Source: Sneathiella glossodoripedis JCM 23214 (GTDB lineage Bacteria > Pseudomonadota > Alphaproteobacteria > Sneathiellales > Sneathiellaceae). From it: 64,000 bases of DNA. The position numbers and the translations under genes were made by a program. The stretch's first letter is position 1, and each line of letters opens with the position of its first letter. Under the pieces are notes generated by a model. The model saw nothing but the letters and a program-made list of their open reading frames with translations. It had not been told where the DNA came from and ran no database searches. Shown here piece by piece: positions 9,622-19,623 of the stretch. Where the stretch lies: assembly GCF_000616095.1 (NCBI RefSeq), contig NZ_BAMS01000001.1, forward strand, positions 124,001 to 188,000. The letters run 5' to 3'.

Positions 9622-9641
9622 CGGTACAATAGCACCGCTAC
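9618..9641. terminator. Bidirectional hairpin between convergent genes
   Basis: A perfect 8-bp stem, GTAGCGGT/ACCGCTAC with an 8-nt loop, includes the stop codon of the ACT gene and lies 13 bp before the end of the convergent chemoreceptor gene. It is followed by an AT-rich stretch rather than a clean T run. It probably stops transcripts from both sides. Confidence 0.6.
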
Positions 9642-9653
9642 ATAGTTTAATAA

Positions 9654-12449
9654 TTATGCGGAACGAACATTCCTGAGGAAGCTTGAAACCTCTTCACTCA
9701 ATTCCGCAGACCTCTGCGCAAGGTTTGACGACTGCTCCAGAATTTGGCCTGCGGCGGCGCCAGTTTCTTCCGCTGAACGAGTCACATTGGAAATATTAGC
9801 CGTTACTTCACTAGTTCCGGTAGATGCATCCCCAGCACCTCTAGAAATTTCCTCAGTTGACGCAGATTGTTCTTCAATAGCAGCAGCAATCGCTGCAGAA
9901 ATCTCATCCATCTGACTTATAGTGGATGAAATTCCCTGAATTGCGTCTACAGATTGCTGTGTGGCCCCCTGAATTCCACTAATTTGGCTACTGATTTCGT
10001 CTGTAGCCTTAGCGGTTTGATTGGCAAGATTTTTCACTTCAGCTGCCACAACCGCAAATCCTTTACCCGCATCTCCAGCGCGCGCTGCTTCGATCGTCGC
10101 GTTTAGCGCAAGCAGGTTTGTTTGCTCAGCGATATCAGTGATCAGCTCTACGACTTCGCCAATTTTCTGGGCAGAATCTACAAGAAACTTGATTTGCTGA
10201 TGGGTATCTTCCGCCTGACGTACAGCATCACCTGCAACTCTGGTCGAATGTGACACTTGCGAACTGATCTCGCGAATTGAACTTGACATCTCATCAGCCG
10301 CAGCGGCCACAGCACGCACGTTTTCAGAGGCCTGCTCCGCCGACCCCAACGCGCTAGATGTTTGAGAGTTGGTCTCTTCAACAACTTTCAACATTTGCTC
10401 AGATGACGAATGCATGTCTCTCGCTGCTGTATCCACGGCGCCTGCAATACTGCCGACAGTTTTTTCGAACTCATCAGCAAGACGCATCAGATTTGCGCGG
10501 TTCTCTTCTTCCTGACGTTTACGCTCCTCAGCCGCTTGAGCTTCACGCCTACTTTCTTCTTCAGCTCGTTCTGCAGCCCGTTTCTGCTGTTCTGCTTCTG
10601 CTTTTGCTGCTTCTTCACGTAGTCTTTCAGCTTCAGTTGCATTCTCTTTAAAGACACGCATAGCTTTAGCCATTTCCCCGATTTCATCTTTTGTATCAGC
10701 TGATGGAACATCCGCATCAAGCTTACCATTGGCAAGCTCGTTCATCGCTGTTGTCATTTTACGTATAGGATTAGCAATGCCATTTCCGATACCAAGGGCC
10801 AGGAACAGGCCAATTACCACAGCGCCCAGCACACAAAGCGCGATAATGATGTAGGTATTTAACACTGTAGACTGCGCTGCTTCGCTCTTTTCAGCCATAA
10901 CCTGCTGCTCTACGCCCGTAAACTCACCCATCACGCTCAGAAATTCGTTGAAATATTTTTGGCCGCGGGCTTCACCCACCAAATCAGCCATATCATCCAT
11001 AGTCTTCGCGTCGCCAATGCTGCGACGCAAATCAATCATGCCCGAAACCACATCTTTTTGCCACGCCGCAACAGTTGCAGCCGCTTCTTCAAGCTTTTTA
11101 GCCTGTCCAGCATCGTCTTCCTTTACACGAGCAACCAGATCTGAAACCGCTTTTTTGAAAACTTTTTCACCTTCGGTATATGGCACGAGAAAGCTGTCCT
11201 GACCTGACAGAAGATACCCGCGCATACCGGTTTCCATATCCGTTGCTGCGGACAAAATATTCAAAGCAGCAGCAATGATCTCATAGCTTTCACTCACTTT
11301 TTCTTCATTAACGATCATCACAGCGATACCTGCATCGACCTTCTGTTCGGCCGCCAGTGCATCTGCTTTTCTAAAATGTATCCGTTCAGTTTCCGCCTGG
11401 GATACGCTGCCAATCGCTTCTTTGAATGCTTTTAGTGGCTCGTCCCTTTTCTTGCTTCCAATAAAGCCGTTTAGTTGCAGCAGGTTACCGGTGCCATTAT
11501 CCAGCGCTTCTCTAAATCCAATTGCCGGTTTAATGGATTCCTCAACCCAAGTATAAAGATGCTCTTCAGCTTCCAGTATCTTTTCAACGTGCTTTTCGTC
11601 CTGCTCAACCTCCAGACCAAGCACTTCAACTTCGGCAAATACTAAATCCTCAGCGCTTTTGTAGTTTTCAAGAAATTTACGGTTTCCACCAATCAGATAC
11701 CCCCGCAATTCTGCTTGCATCTTTACAATCAAATTATCTACACGCGACACTGCTGTTAAAATATTTTGTGTGTATTCAACGGCAGATGCTGTTTCCTGAA
11801 CAACCTTGAACTGCTCACGCACAGCGTCTTTCGCACTGGCAAACTCAACCTGCCGTTCTTGCAAGCGAGTGCGTTCCGCAGCAATAAACTCATTGATTTG
11901 TTTGCGGAATTTCTCGAAAAATACTTTACCTTTCGCTTCTCCCACCAACTTCGCCATATCATTCATGGTTGGTGCATCACCAATTTGACGGCGCAATTCT
12001 ATTGATGGCTCCGTCACATTCTCTTGCCATTCACGAAGGATCTGCTCCGTTCTGTTCAAGCGCTCAAGCTGTTCAGGGTTAGACGTGCCAATTGAGTCCC
12101 GAAGCCCCTGAATAAGTTCGTAGGTTTCAACTTCACCTTTTTTATATGGTTCTAGAAAACTCTCCCGACCTGCTAGCAGATAGCCGCGCATACCGGTTTC
12201 CATATTCAAGGCAGACGTTTCAATTGCGGTGGCACGTTCTGTAATGTCTCTCGATTGGTTCAACGTTACGCTTGTTTCAACAAGGCCGTTCACATTAAAG
12301 CCAGCAACCAGCCCCAAAACCAACAGCAGTACCAGCGGCGAACAGATACCGATCAGGATTTTTGTCTTGGTTTTCAGATTGGCAAATTTTCTTTCGATAC
12401 CTTTTACAAAGGCAGGCTTCATAGATTTGAGCTTTTTTTCTGCTCCCAT
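9654..12449 (-). CDS. Methyl-accepting chemotaxis protein with three CHASE3-like modules
   Basis: A 931-residue inner-membrane chemoreceptor, larger than typical. Transmembrane helix 1 is at about residues 31-52. The periplasmic part (about 53-527) contains three copies of a CHASE3-like unit, each with the signature MxxxxRGYLxxG: [11 protein letters not shown] at 84-94, [11 protein letters not shown] at 245-255, [11 protein letters not shown] at 406-416. The first and third copies also share RRxIGDAxTMxDMAxLVGEA. Helix 2 is at about 529-555, HAMP about 557-610, a charged coiled coil 605-655, and the signalling domain 670-925 with the conserved tip near [28 protein letters not shown]. The start is supported by GGAAG 5 bp upstream. 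The ligand is unknown; no che genes are adjacent. Confidence 0.93.
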   Translation of the reverse strand: MGAEKKLKSMKPAFVKGIERKFANLKTKTKILIGICSPLVLLLVLGLVAGFNVNGLVETSVTLNQSRDITERATAIETSALNMETGMRGYLLAGRESFLEPYKKGEVETYELIQGLRDSIGTSNPEQLERLNRTEQILREWQENVTEPSIELRRQIGDAPTMNDMAKLVGEAKGKVFFEKFRKQINEFIAAERTRLQERQVEFASAKDAVREQFKVVQETASAVEYTQNILTAVSRVDNLIVKMQAELRGYLIGGNRKFLENYKSAEDLVFAEVEVLGLEVEQDEKHVEKILEAEEHLYTWVEESIKPAIGFREALDNGTGNLLQLNGFIGSKKRDEPLKAFKEAIGSVSQAETERIHFRKADALAAEQKVDAGIAVMIVNEEKVSESYEIIAAALNILSAATDMETGMRGYLLSGQDSFLVPYTEGEKVFKKAVSDLVARVKEDDAGQAKKLEEAAATVAAWQKDVVSGMIDLRRSIGDAKTMDDMADLVGEARGQKYFNEFLSVMGEFTGVEQQVMAEKSEAAQSTVLNTYIIIALCVLGAVVIGLFLALGIGNGIANPIRKMTTAMNELANGKLDADVPSADTKDEIGEMAKAMRVFKENATEAERLREEAAKAEAEQQKRAAERAEEESRREAQAAEERKRQEEENRANLMRLADEFEKTVGSIAGAVDTAARDMHSSSEQMLKVVEETNSQTSSALGSAEQASENVRAVAAAADEMSSSIREISSQVSHSTRVAGDAVRQAEDTHQQIKFLVDSAQKIGEVVELITDIAEQTNLLALNATIEAARAGDAGKGFAVVAAEVKNLANQTAKATDEISSQISGIQGATQQSVDAIQGISSTISQMDEISAAIAAAIEEQSASTEEISRGAGDASTGTSEVTANISNVTRSAEETGAAAGQILEQSSNLAQRSAELSEEVSSFLRNVRSA

Positions 12450-12773
12450 AACACTTCCACGTCCTTATGCTACCGCATCACATGCCACACACCAGCATGT
12501 GCCTGCTTTCCATAAACTGGTCATTATCCAAGGCTGAAAAGAGACCAGGCCCCAATTTGTGGTTAATTTTTATCGCAATTAATTAATATGACCTTAAACG
12601 CATAAAAATTTTACCTGATGTAACAGCTCCACAACATCAAACTACACGTAAGTTATTGTTTTATATATTTTATTTATTAACTTTGATTGGGTAGTGGTCG
12701 ATTGCTATTGTATATGCGCCAGAAAAAAATAAAAAAATGAAAGGCATCAGCATTCACCTGATGAAGCGGATAC
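12450..12773. other. AT-rich divergent intergenic region
   Basis: This gap separates the divergently transcribed chemoreceptor and enoyl-CoA hydratase genes. It is strongly AT-rich, especially 12560-12740, and must contain both promoters. I see no convincing gene, repeat or RNA structure in it. Confidence 0.5.
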
Positions 12774-13562
12774 ATGAACAAAACTGATTACAAAACACTC
12801 AGGCTTGAGATCCAGGATGGAATTGCTCAAATTATTCTCAGCAGACCACCCGCAAACCTGATCGACTATGATCTGACCCACGAATATCTTTCCGCATTGG
12901 ATGCCGCTGATAACGATCATTCCGTTCGCGTAATCATATTGCGCGGTGAAGGAAAAGGACTGTCAGGGGGGGTAGACATACGGTTTCTAGAAAAATTCGG
13001 TCCAACCGAAATGAAAGAGTTTCTCTCTCTTTTTTATATCAAAACAGTGGAACGGGTTCGCGCATTGAATAAACCAATCATTGCGGCTGTGCACGGTTAC
13101 GCCCGTGAGGGAGCCTGCACTCTGGCCTTTGCATGCGATATGATCATCGCATCTGATGACGCAGATTTTGGATACCCCGGCGTTCCAAACCTTGCATCGC
13201 CTCCGGGAATGCATGTCTGGTTCCTACAAAAGTTAATTGGGCGGATGAAAGCAGCAAAACTGATTCTGACTGGGGATCCTATCTCCGCCAATGAAGCAAA
13301 CACACTTGGCCTTGTTACAGATGTCGTACCGAAAGAGCGGCTGCTCCAGCACACCATTACACTTTCGAAACGAATAGCTGAACACTCACCCCATGCGTTA
13401 AAAATTACCAGAGAGCTGATGTATCGCGTGGAGGATATGAGCTTTAATCAGGTCCCGCCCACAGCTTTGGATGCGATGGCGGTTGCATTCGGATCAGAAG
13501 ACAGCATCGAAGCTCGCAAAGCCTTCAACGAAAAAAGAAAACCGGTCTGGAAAAATACGTAA
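12774..13562 (+). CDS. Enoyl-CoA hydratase/isomerase family protein
   Basis: A 262-residue crotonase-fold protein. The fold is shown by IIILSRPPANLIDY-type opening, the oxyanion-hole loop GEGKGLSGGVDI near residues 59-71, the second loop AAVHGYAREGACTLAFACD near 104-122, and the C-terminal pattern AKLILTGDPISANEANTLGLV. Enoyl-CoA hydratases usually carry a catalytic Glu after the second loop; here the segment ASDDADFGYPGVPNLASPP has no Glu at the typical site, so the reaction may be a different crotonase reaction (isomerase, hydrolase or decarboxylase). It stands alone, with no catabolic neighbours, so the substrate is unknown. Confidence 0.8.
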   Translation: MNKTDYKTLRLEIQDGIAQIILSRPPANLIDYDLTHEYLSALDAADNDHSVRVIILRGEGKGLSGGVDIRFLEKFGPTEMKEFLSLFYIKTVERVRALNKPIIAAVHGYAREGACTLAFACDMIIASDDADFGYPGVPNLASPPGMHVWFLQKLIGRMKAAKLILTGDPISANEANTLGLVTDVVPKERLLQHTITLSKRIAEHSPHALKITRELMYRVEDMSFNQVPPTALDAMAVAFGSEDSIEARKAFNEKRKPVWKNT

Positions 13563-13919
13563 TCCACCTAGATTAGCCTGAGCTTTGAAAGCTGAAAATG
13601 CGGTTTAAAAATGTGACGTATGTACACAAAACGCGGGAAGCCACATCTGTAACATGAAAGCTTGTGTTCACGGTCACACAACCAACCTTGTCCATTCAAA
13701 TCATGTGTATATTTATGGAGTTCTCTCTTTGCAGAGAACTTCGAAATTTAGTCAATCCTCTTTAGAAATTGATTGGACTGCATATAGATTTATCAAAAGC
13801 CACCCACCTTTGGATATGCCAAAATACATGGATCTTTTGTAAATTCTGTCACAGACGCCACATCAATTTATCACTAAAAAGTCGTTAAATTATTTTATTA
13901 CACTAATCAGGTGGTAATT
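13563..13919. other. Gene-poor stretch upstream of the RND pump
   Basis: About 355 bp without a supported gene. A 62-codon open frame at 13654-13842 has no ribosome site and no recognisable content, so I do not call it. The region holds a perfect inverted repeat at 13719-13740, listed separately, and becomes AT-rich just before the pump genes. Confidence 0.5.
13719..13740. promoter_or_regulatory. 22-bp inverted repeat upstream of the RND pump
   Basis: AGTTCTCT and AGAGAACT form perfect 8-bp arms around a 6-bp centre, about 180 bp before the pump start. Size and spacing suit an operator for a dimeric repressor, for example TetR- or MarR-type, although no such regulator gene adjoins the pump. 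It could instead be a weak terminator for the upstream hydratase; there is no T run after it. Confidence 0.35.
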
Positions 13920-15094
13920 ATGCTTTCCGCTAAAAACAAAATTCTGCTATCTGTTGGCGCGCTAGTCGCCGTAATTGGTGGTGTTTCGGGTGTACGTAGT
14001 TATTTTGTCCAACCTGCTTTAGCGGAGACAACCACACAACAAGCGGCAGTACCTTTACGTCAAGTTTCAGTCAGCATCGCAAAAGTCAGTGACGTTCAAA
14101 TCTGGAATGAATTCTCGGCCCGACTTGAGCCCGTAGATTATGTTGAAATCAAACCGCAGGTAGGCGGTACAATCACCGAAGTAAATGTAACCGACGGACA
14201 GCGGGTTAATAAAGGCGATGTACTTTTTGTAATTGACCCACGGCCCTTCATTGCACAAGTCAATCAGGCAACCGCTGAAGTGCAGGCTGCAAAAAGTACT
14301 GTTACCTACTCCGAAAAAGAAGTGGAGCGGGCCGCGGGACTGATTAAACGCAAAAATATCTCCGAGCGGGTCTTCGATGAGCGCGCAAACGCACTTGCTC
14401 GTGCAAAAGCAGAACTGGAACGGTCGAAAGCCCGCTTAATGCAGCTCAGATAAATCTGGATCACGCCTATGTTAAAGCACCGATCTCAGGGCGCATCAGC
14501 CGCGCTGAAATCACCCTTGGCAATACTGTCGCAGCGGGCCCCTCTGCTCCTGTACTGACTTCAATTGTCTCCGATGCCGGAGTCTATGCAGACTTTGCTG
14601 TTGACGAGAATACATACCTAAAATTCATCCGTCCCGCCGCCCGTGATGTGCAAGGCGAGCGCACAATTCCTGTCAAATTGGCTTTGCGAAACGGAAACCG
14701 TCAATTTTCCGGTTTTGTACACAGTTTTGATAATCGATTGGATGTCACCACAGGAACTATTCGCGCTCGCGCATTCTTTAAAAATGAAAACAATGATCTG
14801 GTTCCGGGCATGTATGGCACCGTCCAGCTTGGTAGCGCAGTCAATCAACAAAACATCCTCATCAACGAAAAAGCCATAGGTACAAATCAGGATCGGAAAT
14901 TTGTCTATGTGCTGAGTGAAACCAACACGGTTACCTATCGAGAAGTCAAGCTGGGTGCCCGAGTTGGCGATCAGCGTGTTATTCTCGAGGGATTAAAAAT
15001 TGGCGATGTCGTAATTAATGAAGGAACGATTACGCTTCGCCCTGGAATGCAAGTTTCTCCTCAAGTGACTGCGAAAGTGGCTTCGTCCTCCTGA
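13920..15094 (+). CDS. RND efflux periplasmic adaptor, AcrA/MexA type (frameshifted)
   Basis: Membrane-fusion subunit of a tripartite efflux pump, linking the inner-membrane RND pump to an outer-membrane channel. It has an N-terminal membrane segment (about residues 7-24), a lipoyl half-motif EIKPQVGGTITEVNVTDGQ, an alpha-helical hairpin (QVNQATAEVQAAKS onward), then KAPISGRISRAEIT, the beta-barrel and membrane-proximal domains. The frame breaks at about 14444; adding one G (CAGGCT for CAGCT) gives RLMQAQINLDHAYVKAPISG and a protein of about 391 residues, normal for the family. The ATG at 13920 has AGGTGG upstream and is preferred over the GTG nine bases earlier. It is followed after 32 bp by the pump gene. 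Confidence 0.87.
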
Positions 15095-15126
15095 CGCTTG
15101 ATTTTCTCTTTTGAAAGTATACTGAA

Positions 15127-18100
15127 ATGAATATCGCCGGATATTTTATAAATCGGCCAATCATGGCGTCTGTTCTGTCCATTCTTATTTTTCTCTCAGG
15201 CCTTATCGCCCTAACACGGCTTCCTGTATCTGAATATCCCGAAGTATCACCACCTTCTATTGTCGTGAATGCACGTTTTCCAGGTGCCAATCCAGCTGTA
15301 GTCGCAGAGACTGTTGCCACTCCCCTTGAGGAGCAAATCAATGGCGTGGAAAACATGCTCTATTTGAACTCACTTGCCAGTTCGGACGGCACCTTGCAAC
15401 TGCGTGTGACGTTTGCGATCGGAACAGACCCTGATTTGGCCCAACAACTTGTTCAAAACCGCGTCTCGCAAGCCCTTCCAAGACTTCCCGCCGTGACTCG
15501 TAATCTTGGGGTAACCGTCACAAAAAGCTCACCAGACCTGACAATGGTGGTTCATCTACGCTCACCTAACAACAGTTATGACATGCTGTATTTGCGAAAC
15601 TACGCCACGCTGAACGTCAAAGATGAGTTGGCGAAAATTCAAGGTGTAGGCGAGGTCGGCCTGTTTGGCTCGGGTGACTATGCGATGCGGATTTGGCTTA
15701 ACCCAAACCTTGCGGCGGAACGCAACCTGACCGCCAGAGAGATCGTTGAGGCCATTCGCCGGCAGAATGTACAAGTGGCCGCAGGTGTCGTTGGTGGCCC
15801 GCCATATGATACGGGTGTGCAGGTTCAAATGCCATTAAATGTTCAAGGGCGGCTTTCTAATCCGGAAGAATTTGCAAACATCATCGTCAAGCGCGATGAA
15901 AATGGCACCATCACTCGCCTTTCTGACATTGCCCGTATAGAGCTCGACGCACAGACATACTCTTTACGGTCTTTATTGAATAATCAGCAAGCAGTAGCCA
16001 TACCGATTTTCGCATCCCCCGGGGCCAATGCGCTGGATATATCCTCAAACGTTCGGCAGACAATGGCTGAATTAAAGGAAAACATGCCCGCGGACGTTGA
16101 CTACTCCATCGTCTATGATCCAACAGTATTTGTAAGCGATTCCATCAAAGCAGTGATCAAAACGCTCCTTGAAGCTGTGGCACTTGTCGTTTTGGTCGTG
16201 ATCATTTTCCTGCAAACATGGAGGGCTTCAATCATTCCGCTGCTGGCGGTGCCCGTGTCCATCGTTGGCACCTTTGCTTTTATGTATTTGTTCGGATTTT
16301 CTATCAATGTTCTGTCCCTATTCGGTTTAATTCTGGCAATCGGGATCGTTGTCGATGATGCAATCGTTGTTGTAGAAAATGTGGAACGAAACGTTGAAGA
16401 AGGCAAAACTCCGCGTGAAGCAACTATTCAAGCTATGAAAGAAGTAACCGGCCCGATCATTGCCACGTCTCTCGTCTTGGTTGGTGTCTTTGTCCCGATC
16501 GCTTTTGTAAGCGGCTTAACGGGACAGTTTTATTTGCAATTTGCCCTTACAATTGCAATCGCTACGGTCATTTCAACAATCAATTCCCTTACACTAAGTC
16601 CTGCCATGGCGGCAATTTTATTAAAACCGAAGCATGAGCAGAAAGACTGGTTAACCAGACTAGTAAACCTCATCATGGGACGTTTTTTCAGTCTGTTTAA
16701 CCGGGGATTTAATCGAAGCCAAAATGGTTACGCCGGATCTGTTAAAATATTCGCTAGCCGTAAATTTATGATGATGCTTGTGTTTGGCGGCTTGCTCGCA
16801 CTGACCGGCCATATATTTAACCTTGTCCCTAAGGGGTTCGTACCTGCACAGGACAAAGGTTACCTGATCAGTTTCGCCCAACTCCCCCCGGGAGCTACCC
16901 TTGAGCGTACTGAGAATGTTATTCGGAAAATGGCTAGCATCGCAGTCAAACAAGAAGGTGTTTCCGATGCAGTGCAATTTCCGGGACTATCGATCAATGG
17001 TTTCGTAGACAGCCCTGCTTCTGGCATTGTTTTTGTACCGCTGGATGATTTTAGTGAAAGAACTGAACCCCACTTGAACGGCTTTGCAATTGCCCAGCAA
17101 CTGCAACAGAAATATGCAGCAATTGACGAAGCCTTTATCGCCATTTTTCCAGCACCTCCCGTAAGTGGTCTTGGAAATACTGGTGGCTTTAAACTACAAA
17201 TTCAGGATCGCACAGATCAGGGATATGAGGCCCTTGCAACTGCTGTCCAGAAAGTCTTGCAAAAAGCTCAGTCATCGCCAGAGCTTATGAGCGTCTATTC
17301 CAATTATAATATCAGCTACCCACAACTATTTGCCAATATTGATCGAACGAAGGCCGAACAGCTGGGTGTATCTGTAGACGAAATCTTCACAGCTTTGCAA
17401 ACGTATCTGGGGTCGATGTATGTGAATGACTTCAATCGCTTTGGAAGAACCTATCAAGTGGTTGCGCAAGCAGATAAGGAATTTCGCGCTGAGCCATCCG
17501 ATATAGGAAATTTGCAGGTTCGCAATCTGAACGGTCAAATGATCCCGCTTGGGACCATGCTAAGTGTGGAAGAGACTTTTGGCCCTGAAATCGCGTCTCG
17601 ATACAATGCGTTCCGTGCCGCGGATATTAATGGCGACGCTGCGCCAGGTTACTCTTCGGTACAGGCACAGGAAGCGATTACAAAAATCCTGAAGGAAAAT
17701 CTCCCCCCCGGGATTGACTTCTCATGGACTGAACTCACCTATCAGCAGATTTTGGCAGGAAATACAGCAATCTATATTTTTCCGCTCTGTCTTCTGCTGG
17801 TATTCCTGGTTCTCGCAGCCCAATACGAAAGCCTGACATTACCGTTAGCAATTATATCAATTGTACCAATGGCCATTCTATCGGCGTTGCTGGGTATCTA
17901 TTTATCCGGGGGAGATAACAATATCTTTACTCAAATATCACTGTTTGTTTTAGCGGGACTAGCGTCAAAAAATGCAATTCTGATTGTTGAATTTGCCAAA
18001 GAGTTGGAAAAGAATGGCAAAACTATTGTTGCCGCTGCTGTTGAAGCTTCACGCTTGCGTCTGCGGCCAATCTTGATGACCTCGATTGCGTTCATCATGG

Positions 18101-18273
18101 GAGTTTTGCCTCTCGTTCTCAGTCAGGGAGCCGGTGCTGAAATGCGGCAGGCTATCGGTATTGCCGTTTTTTATGGAATGATCGGCGTCACATTCTTTGG
18201 CCTGATTTTCACGCCGGTTTTCTACGTACTTTTCCGAACTCTTGAAGCAAAACTGAGCACGAAAGCAGTTTAA
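15127..18273 (+). CDS. RND efflux pump, HAE1 (AcrB/MexB) family
   Basis: A 1048-residue proton-driven trimeric inner-membrane exporter of hydrophobic compounds. The N-terminus is typical (ISGYFINRPIMASVLS-like, first membrane helix 9-29), followed by two large periplasmic loops and twelve membrane helices in two halves. Helix 4 carries the conserved proton-relay acidic pair in LILAIGIVVDDAIVVVENVERN (about residues 401-422), and motif GLTGQFYLQFALTIA follows. The second half has the matching VLAGLASKNAILIVEFAKE. Full length and intact. No outer-membrane channel gene or local regulator accompanies the pair, so a shared TolC-like channel encoded elsewhere is likely. Confidence 0.93.
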   Translation: MNIAGYFINRPIMASVLSILIFLSGLIALTRLPVSEYPEVSPPSIVVNARFPGANPAVVAETVATPLEEQINGVENMLYLNSLASSDGTLQLRVTFAIGTDPDLAQQLVQNRVSQALPRLPAVTRNLGVTVTKSSPDLTMVVHLRSPNNSYDMLYLRNYATLNVKDELAKIQGVGEVGLFGSGDYAMRIWLNPNLAAERNLTAREIVEAIRRQNVQVAAGVVGGPPYDTGVQVQMPLNVQGRLSNPEEFANIIVKRDENGTITRLSDIARIELDAQTYSLRSLLNNQQAVAIPIFASPGANALDISSNVRQTMAELKENMPADVDYSIVYDPTVFVSDSIKAVIKTLLEAVALVVLVVIIFLQTWRASIIPLLAVPVSIVGTFAFMYLFGFSINVLSLFGLILAIGIVVDDAIVVVENVERNVEEGKTPREATIQAMKEVTGPIIATSLVLVGVFVPIAFVSGLTGQFYLQFALTIAIATVISTINSLTLSPAMAAILLKPKHEQKDWLTRLVNLIMGRFFSLFNRGFNRSQNGYAGSVKIFASRKFMMMLVFGGLLALTGHIFNLVPKGFVPAQDKGYLISFAQLPPGATLERTENVIRKMASIAVKQEGVSDAVQFPGLSINGFVDSPASGIVFVPLDDFSERTEPHLNGFAIAQQLQQKYAAIDEAFIAIFPAPPVSGLGNTGGFKLQIQDRTDQGYEALATAVQKVLQKAQSSPELMSVYSNYNISYPQLFANIDRTKAEQLGVSVDEIFTALQTYLGSMYVNDFNRFGRTYQVVAQADKEFRAEPSDIGNLQVRNLNGQMIPLGTMLSVEETFGPEIASRYNAFRAADINGDAAPGYSSVQAQEAITKILKENLPPGIDFSWTELTYQQILAGNTAIYIFPLCLLLVFLVLAAQYESLTLPLAIISIVPMAILSALLGIYLSGGDNNIFTQISLFVLAGLASKNAILIVEFAKELEKNGKTIVAAAVEASRLRLRPILMTSIAFIMGVLPLVLSQGAGAEMRQAIGIAVFYGMIGVTFFGLIFTPVFYVLFRTLEAKLSTKAV

Positions 18274-18302
18274 TTTCTACGCTGAATACCACCAATTCCA
18301 AT

Positions 18303-18344
18303 AAAACCCAGCGCCCATTAGTCGATAGATGGGAGTTGGGTTTT
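18303..18344 (+). terminator. Terminator hairpin after the RND pump
   Basis: A long stem begins AAAACCCA and closes with TGGGTTTT; inner pairs continue through CCCAT/ATGGG with one mismatch and one wobble. It lies 30 bp after the pump stop codon. The T run is part of the stem, and the symmetry means it could work in both directions. Confidence 0.7.
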
Positions 18345-18477
18345 CGATACACAACAGCATTTCAGTACCATTAAAGGTATCTCTCAACCCACAACCTCAA
18401 AAGTTTTTACCCTCACACTCTAAATTAACCCTCTTAAAAGAATTTAACAGTATTCTATAGTTTGAGAGGGGAAATCA

Positions 18478-19050
18478 TTGAATAATCCAAAGCCCGAAAT
18501 ATCCGTGAGGCTAATAAGGCCCATTGATTGCTCAGCGCAACTGATTGACGCGTATAAAACGCTATTGCTAGCTCATACGAGCGTAAAAGATAGTCATTTC
18601 AGGCAAGGGCTTGCAGGGGTCGAACAGTTCGTAATCGCGGTTGCTGATAATGCAAAACTCGTTGGGACGGCGTGCCTTAAATATCAATCACGTAAATACC
18701 AACAATATCTGTTCAAACAAGCTGGTGTTCCTGAAATGTACAACCCCGATAGCATCGAGTCCGCATGGGTCTGCGTTCACCCAGATTTCAGGGGTATGGG
18801 GATCTGGAATAAAATGCATGAAATAAGGTCTTCCTACTTGGGAAATCGCCCCTATCACGCGACCCACAGAGTTGAAAACCATCCGGTATCAAAACGAACT
18901 GAGCGCAGAGATGGTTACCGCCAGGCTGGCAAAGATTTCAATTCAGTGACAAGCGAGTACAAATTGCGCCTGGTAGTTGCTAATCATGATCTAGTATATG
19001 ATCCTGTAAAAAAACTCATTTATGGCACCCTTCCCGAAAAAGGAAATTAG
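18478..19050 (+). CDS. GNAT-like protein, first of three tandem paralogues
   Basis: A 190-residue protein with the outline of a GNAT acyltransferase: beta strand VVAVADNAKLVGTACLKY-like, then motif A region SAWVCVHPDFRGMGIWNKMHEIR (about residues 98-120) with the acyl-CoA-binding turn RGMGIW. It shares with the next two genes the opening RPIDCS, the block KAGVPEMYNP/QAGVPEMYNP, and the end HDLVYDPVKKL. It uses a TTG start, supported by GAGAGGGGAAA just upstream. The gene is the most divergent of the three and has a longer C-terminus. I do not know its substrate. One base separates it from the next gene, so the three form an operon. Confidence 0.65.
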   Translation: MNNPKPEISVRLIRPIDCSAQLIDAYKTLLLAHTSVKDSHFRQGLAGVEQFVIAVADNAKLVGTACLKYQSRKYQQYLFKQAGVPEMYNPDSIESAWVCVHPDFRGMGIWNKMHEIRSSYLGNRPYHATHRVENHPVSKRTERRDGYRQAGKDFNSVTSEYKLRLVVANHDLVYDPVKKLIYGTLPEKGN

Positions 19051-19051
19051 C

Positions 19052-19594
19052 ATGAGCGAAGAAAACGAAAAATTTCACGCATCCATGTTTCGACCAATAG
19101 ATTGTTCCGACAAAACACTCAACGCATTTGCCAAAATTGTACTCGCAAATGGCGAAGTGCCTGCAGAAAATCTCCAACGAGGAATACCAACAGCGGAAAT
19201 GCTGTTTTTTTGCAGCATTGGTAGAAAACTTGTGGGCGTCAGTTGTGCTCGTTTTCAAAACACCTCATTTCATAAATTATTATTTGACCGAGCTGGTGTT
19301 CCCCAAATGTATAACCCGTTCAGCGTTGAAATCTGCTGGCTATCGGTACTTCCTAAATATCAGGGAAAAGGAGCATGGTCAGCAATCTATGAAATTCGCC
19401 GAAAATATTTAAAGGACCGTCCAGCGCACGGCATTACTCGCGTAGAAAACAAACGCGTTGCTGACGTTGCACGGTATGGATACCAACAAGTCGGAGAGCC
19501 TTTCAAATTGGATAATGAGGATCACTTCATCCGACTTGTCGTGAAGGACCATGACCCTGTTTTTAATCCTTCAAAACGACTGAGATATTGCTAG
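19052..19594 (+). CDS. GNAT-like protein, second of three tandem paralogues
   Basis: A 180-residue protein with a clear GNAT motif A: ICWLSVLPKYQGKGAWSAIYEIRRKYL, where QGKGA is the pyrophosphate-binding turn. It shares long blocks with the third copy: LANGEVP, RGIP, VGVS, GVP.MYNP, CWLSVLP, DRP.HGITR, HDPVF.P and LRYC at the C-terminus. By eye about half of the positions match between copies two and three. ATG start with AAAGGAAA upstream, one base after the previous stop. The strict conservation of the segment around GVPxMYNPxS, which is not part of generic GNAT motifs, suggests a family-specific substrate pocket. Function unknown. Confidence 0.65.
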   Translation: MSEENEKFHASMFRPIDCSDKTLNAFAKIVLANGEVPAENLQRGIPTAEMLFFCSIGRKLVGVSCARFQNTSFHKLLFDRAGVPQMYNPFSVEICWLSVLPKYQGKGAWSAIYEIRRKYLKDRPAHGITRVENKRVADVARYGYQQVGEPFKLDNEDHFIRLVVKDHDPVFNPSKRLRYC

Positions 19595-19623
19595 TTCAAC
19601 AAGAAAAGTACAAGGAGTTTGAA

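Noticed and set aside
10487-10735. Long open frames opposite the chemoreceptor coiled coil
   Set aside because: They are shadows of the repetitive Glu/Ala/Arg codons of the real gene.
13654-13842. 62-codon open frame upstream of the RND pump
   Set aside because: No ribosome-binding site, no recognisable domain, composition like non-coding DNA, and it contains the inverted repeat at 13719-13740.
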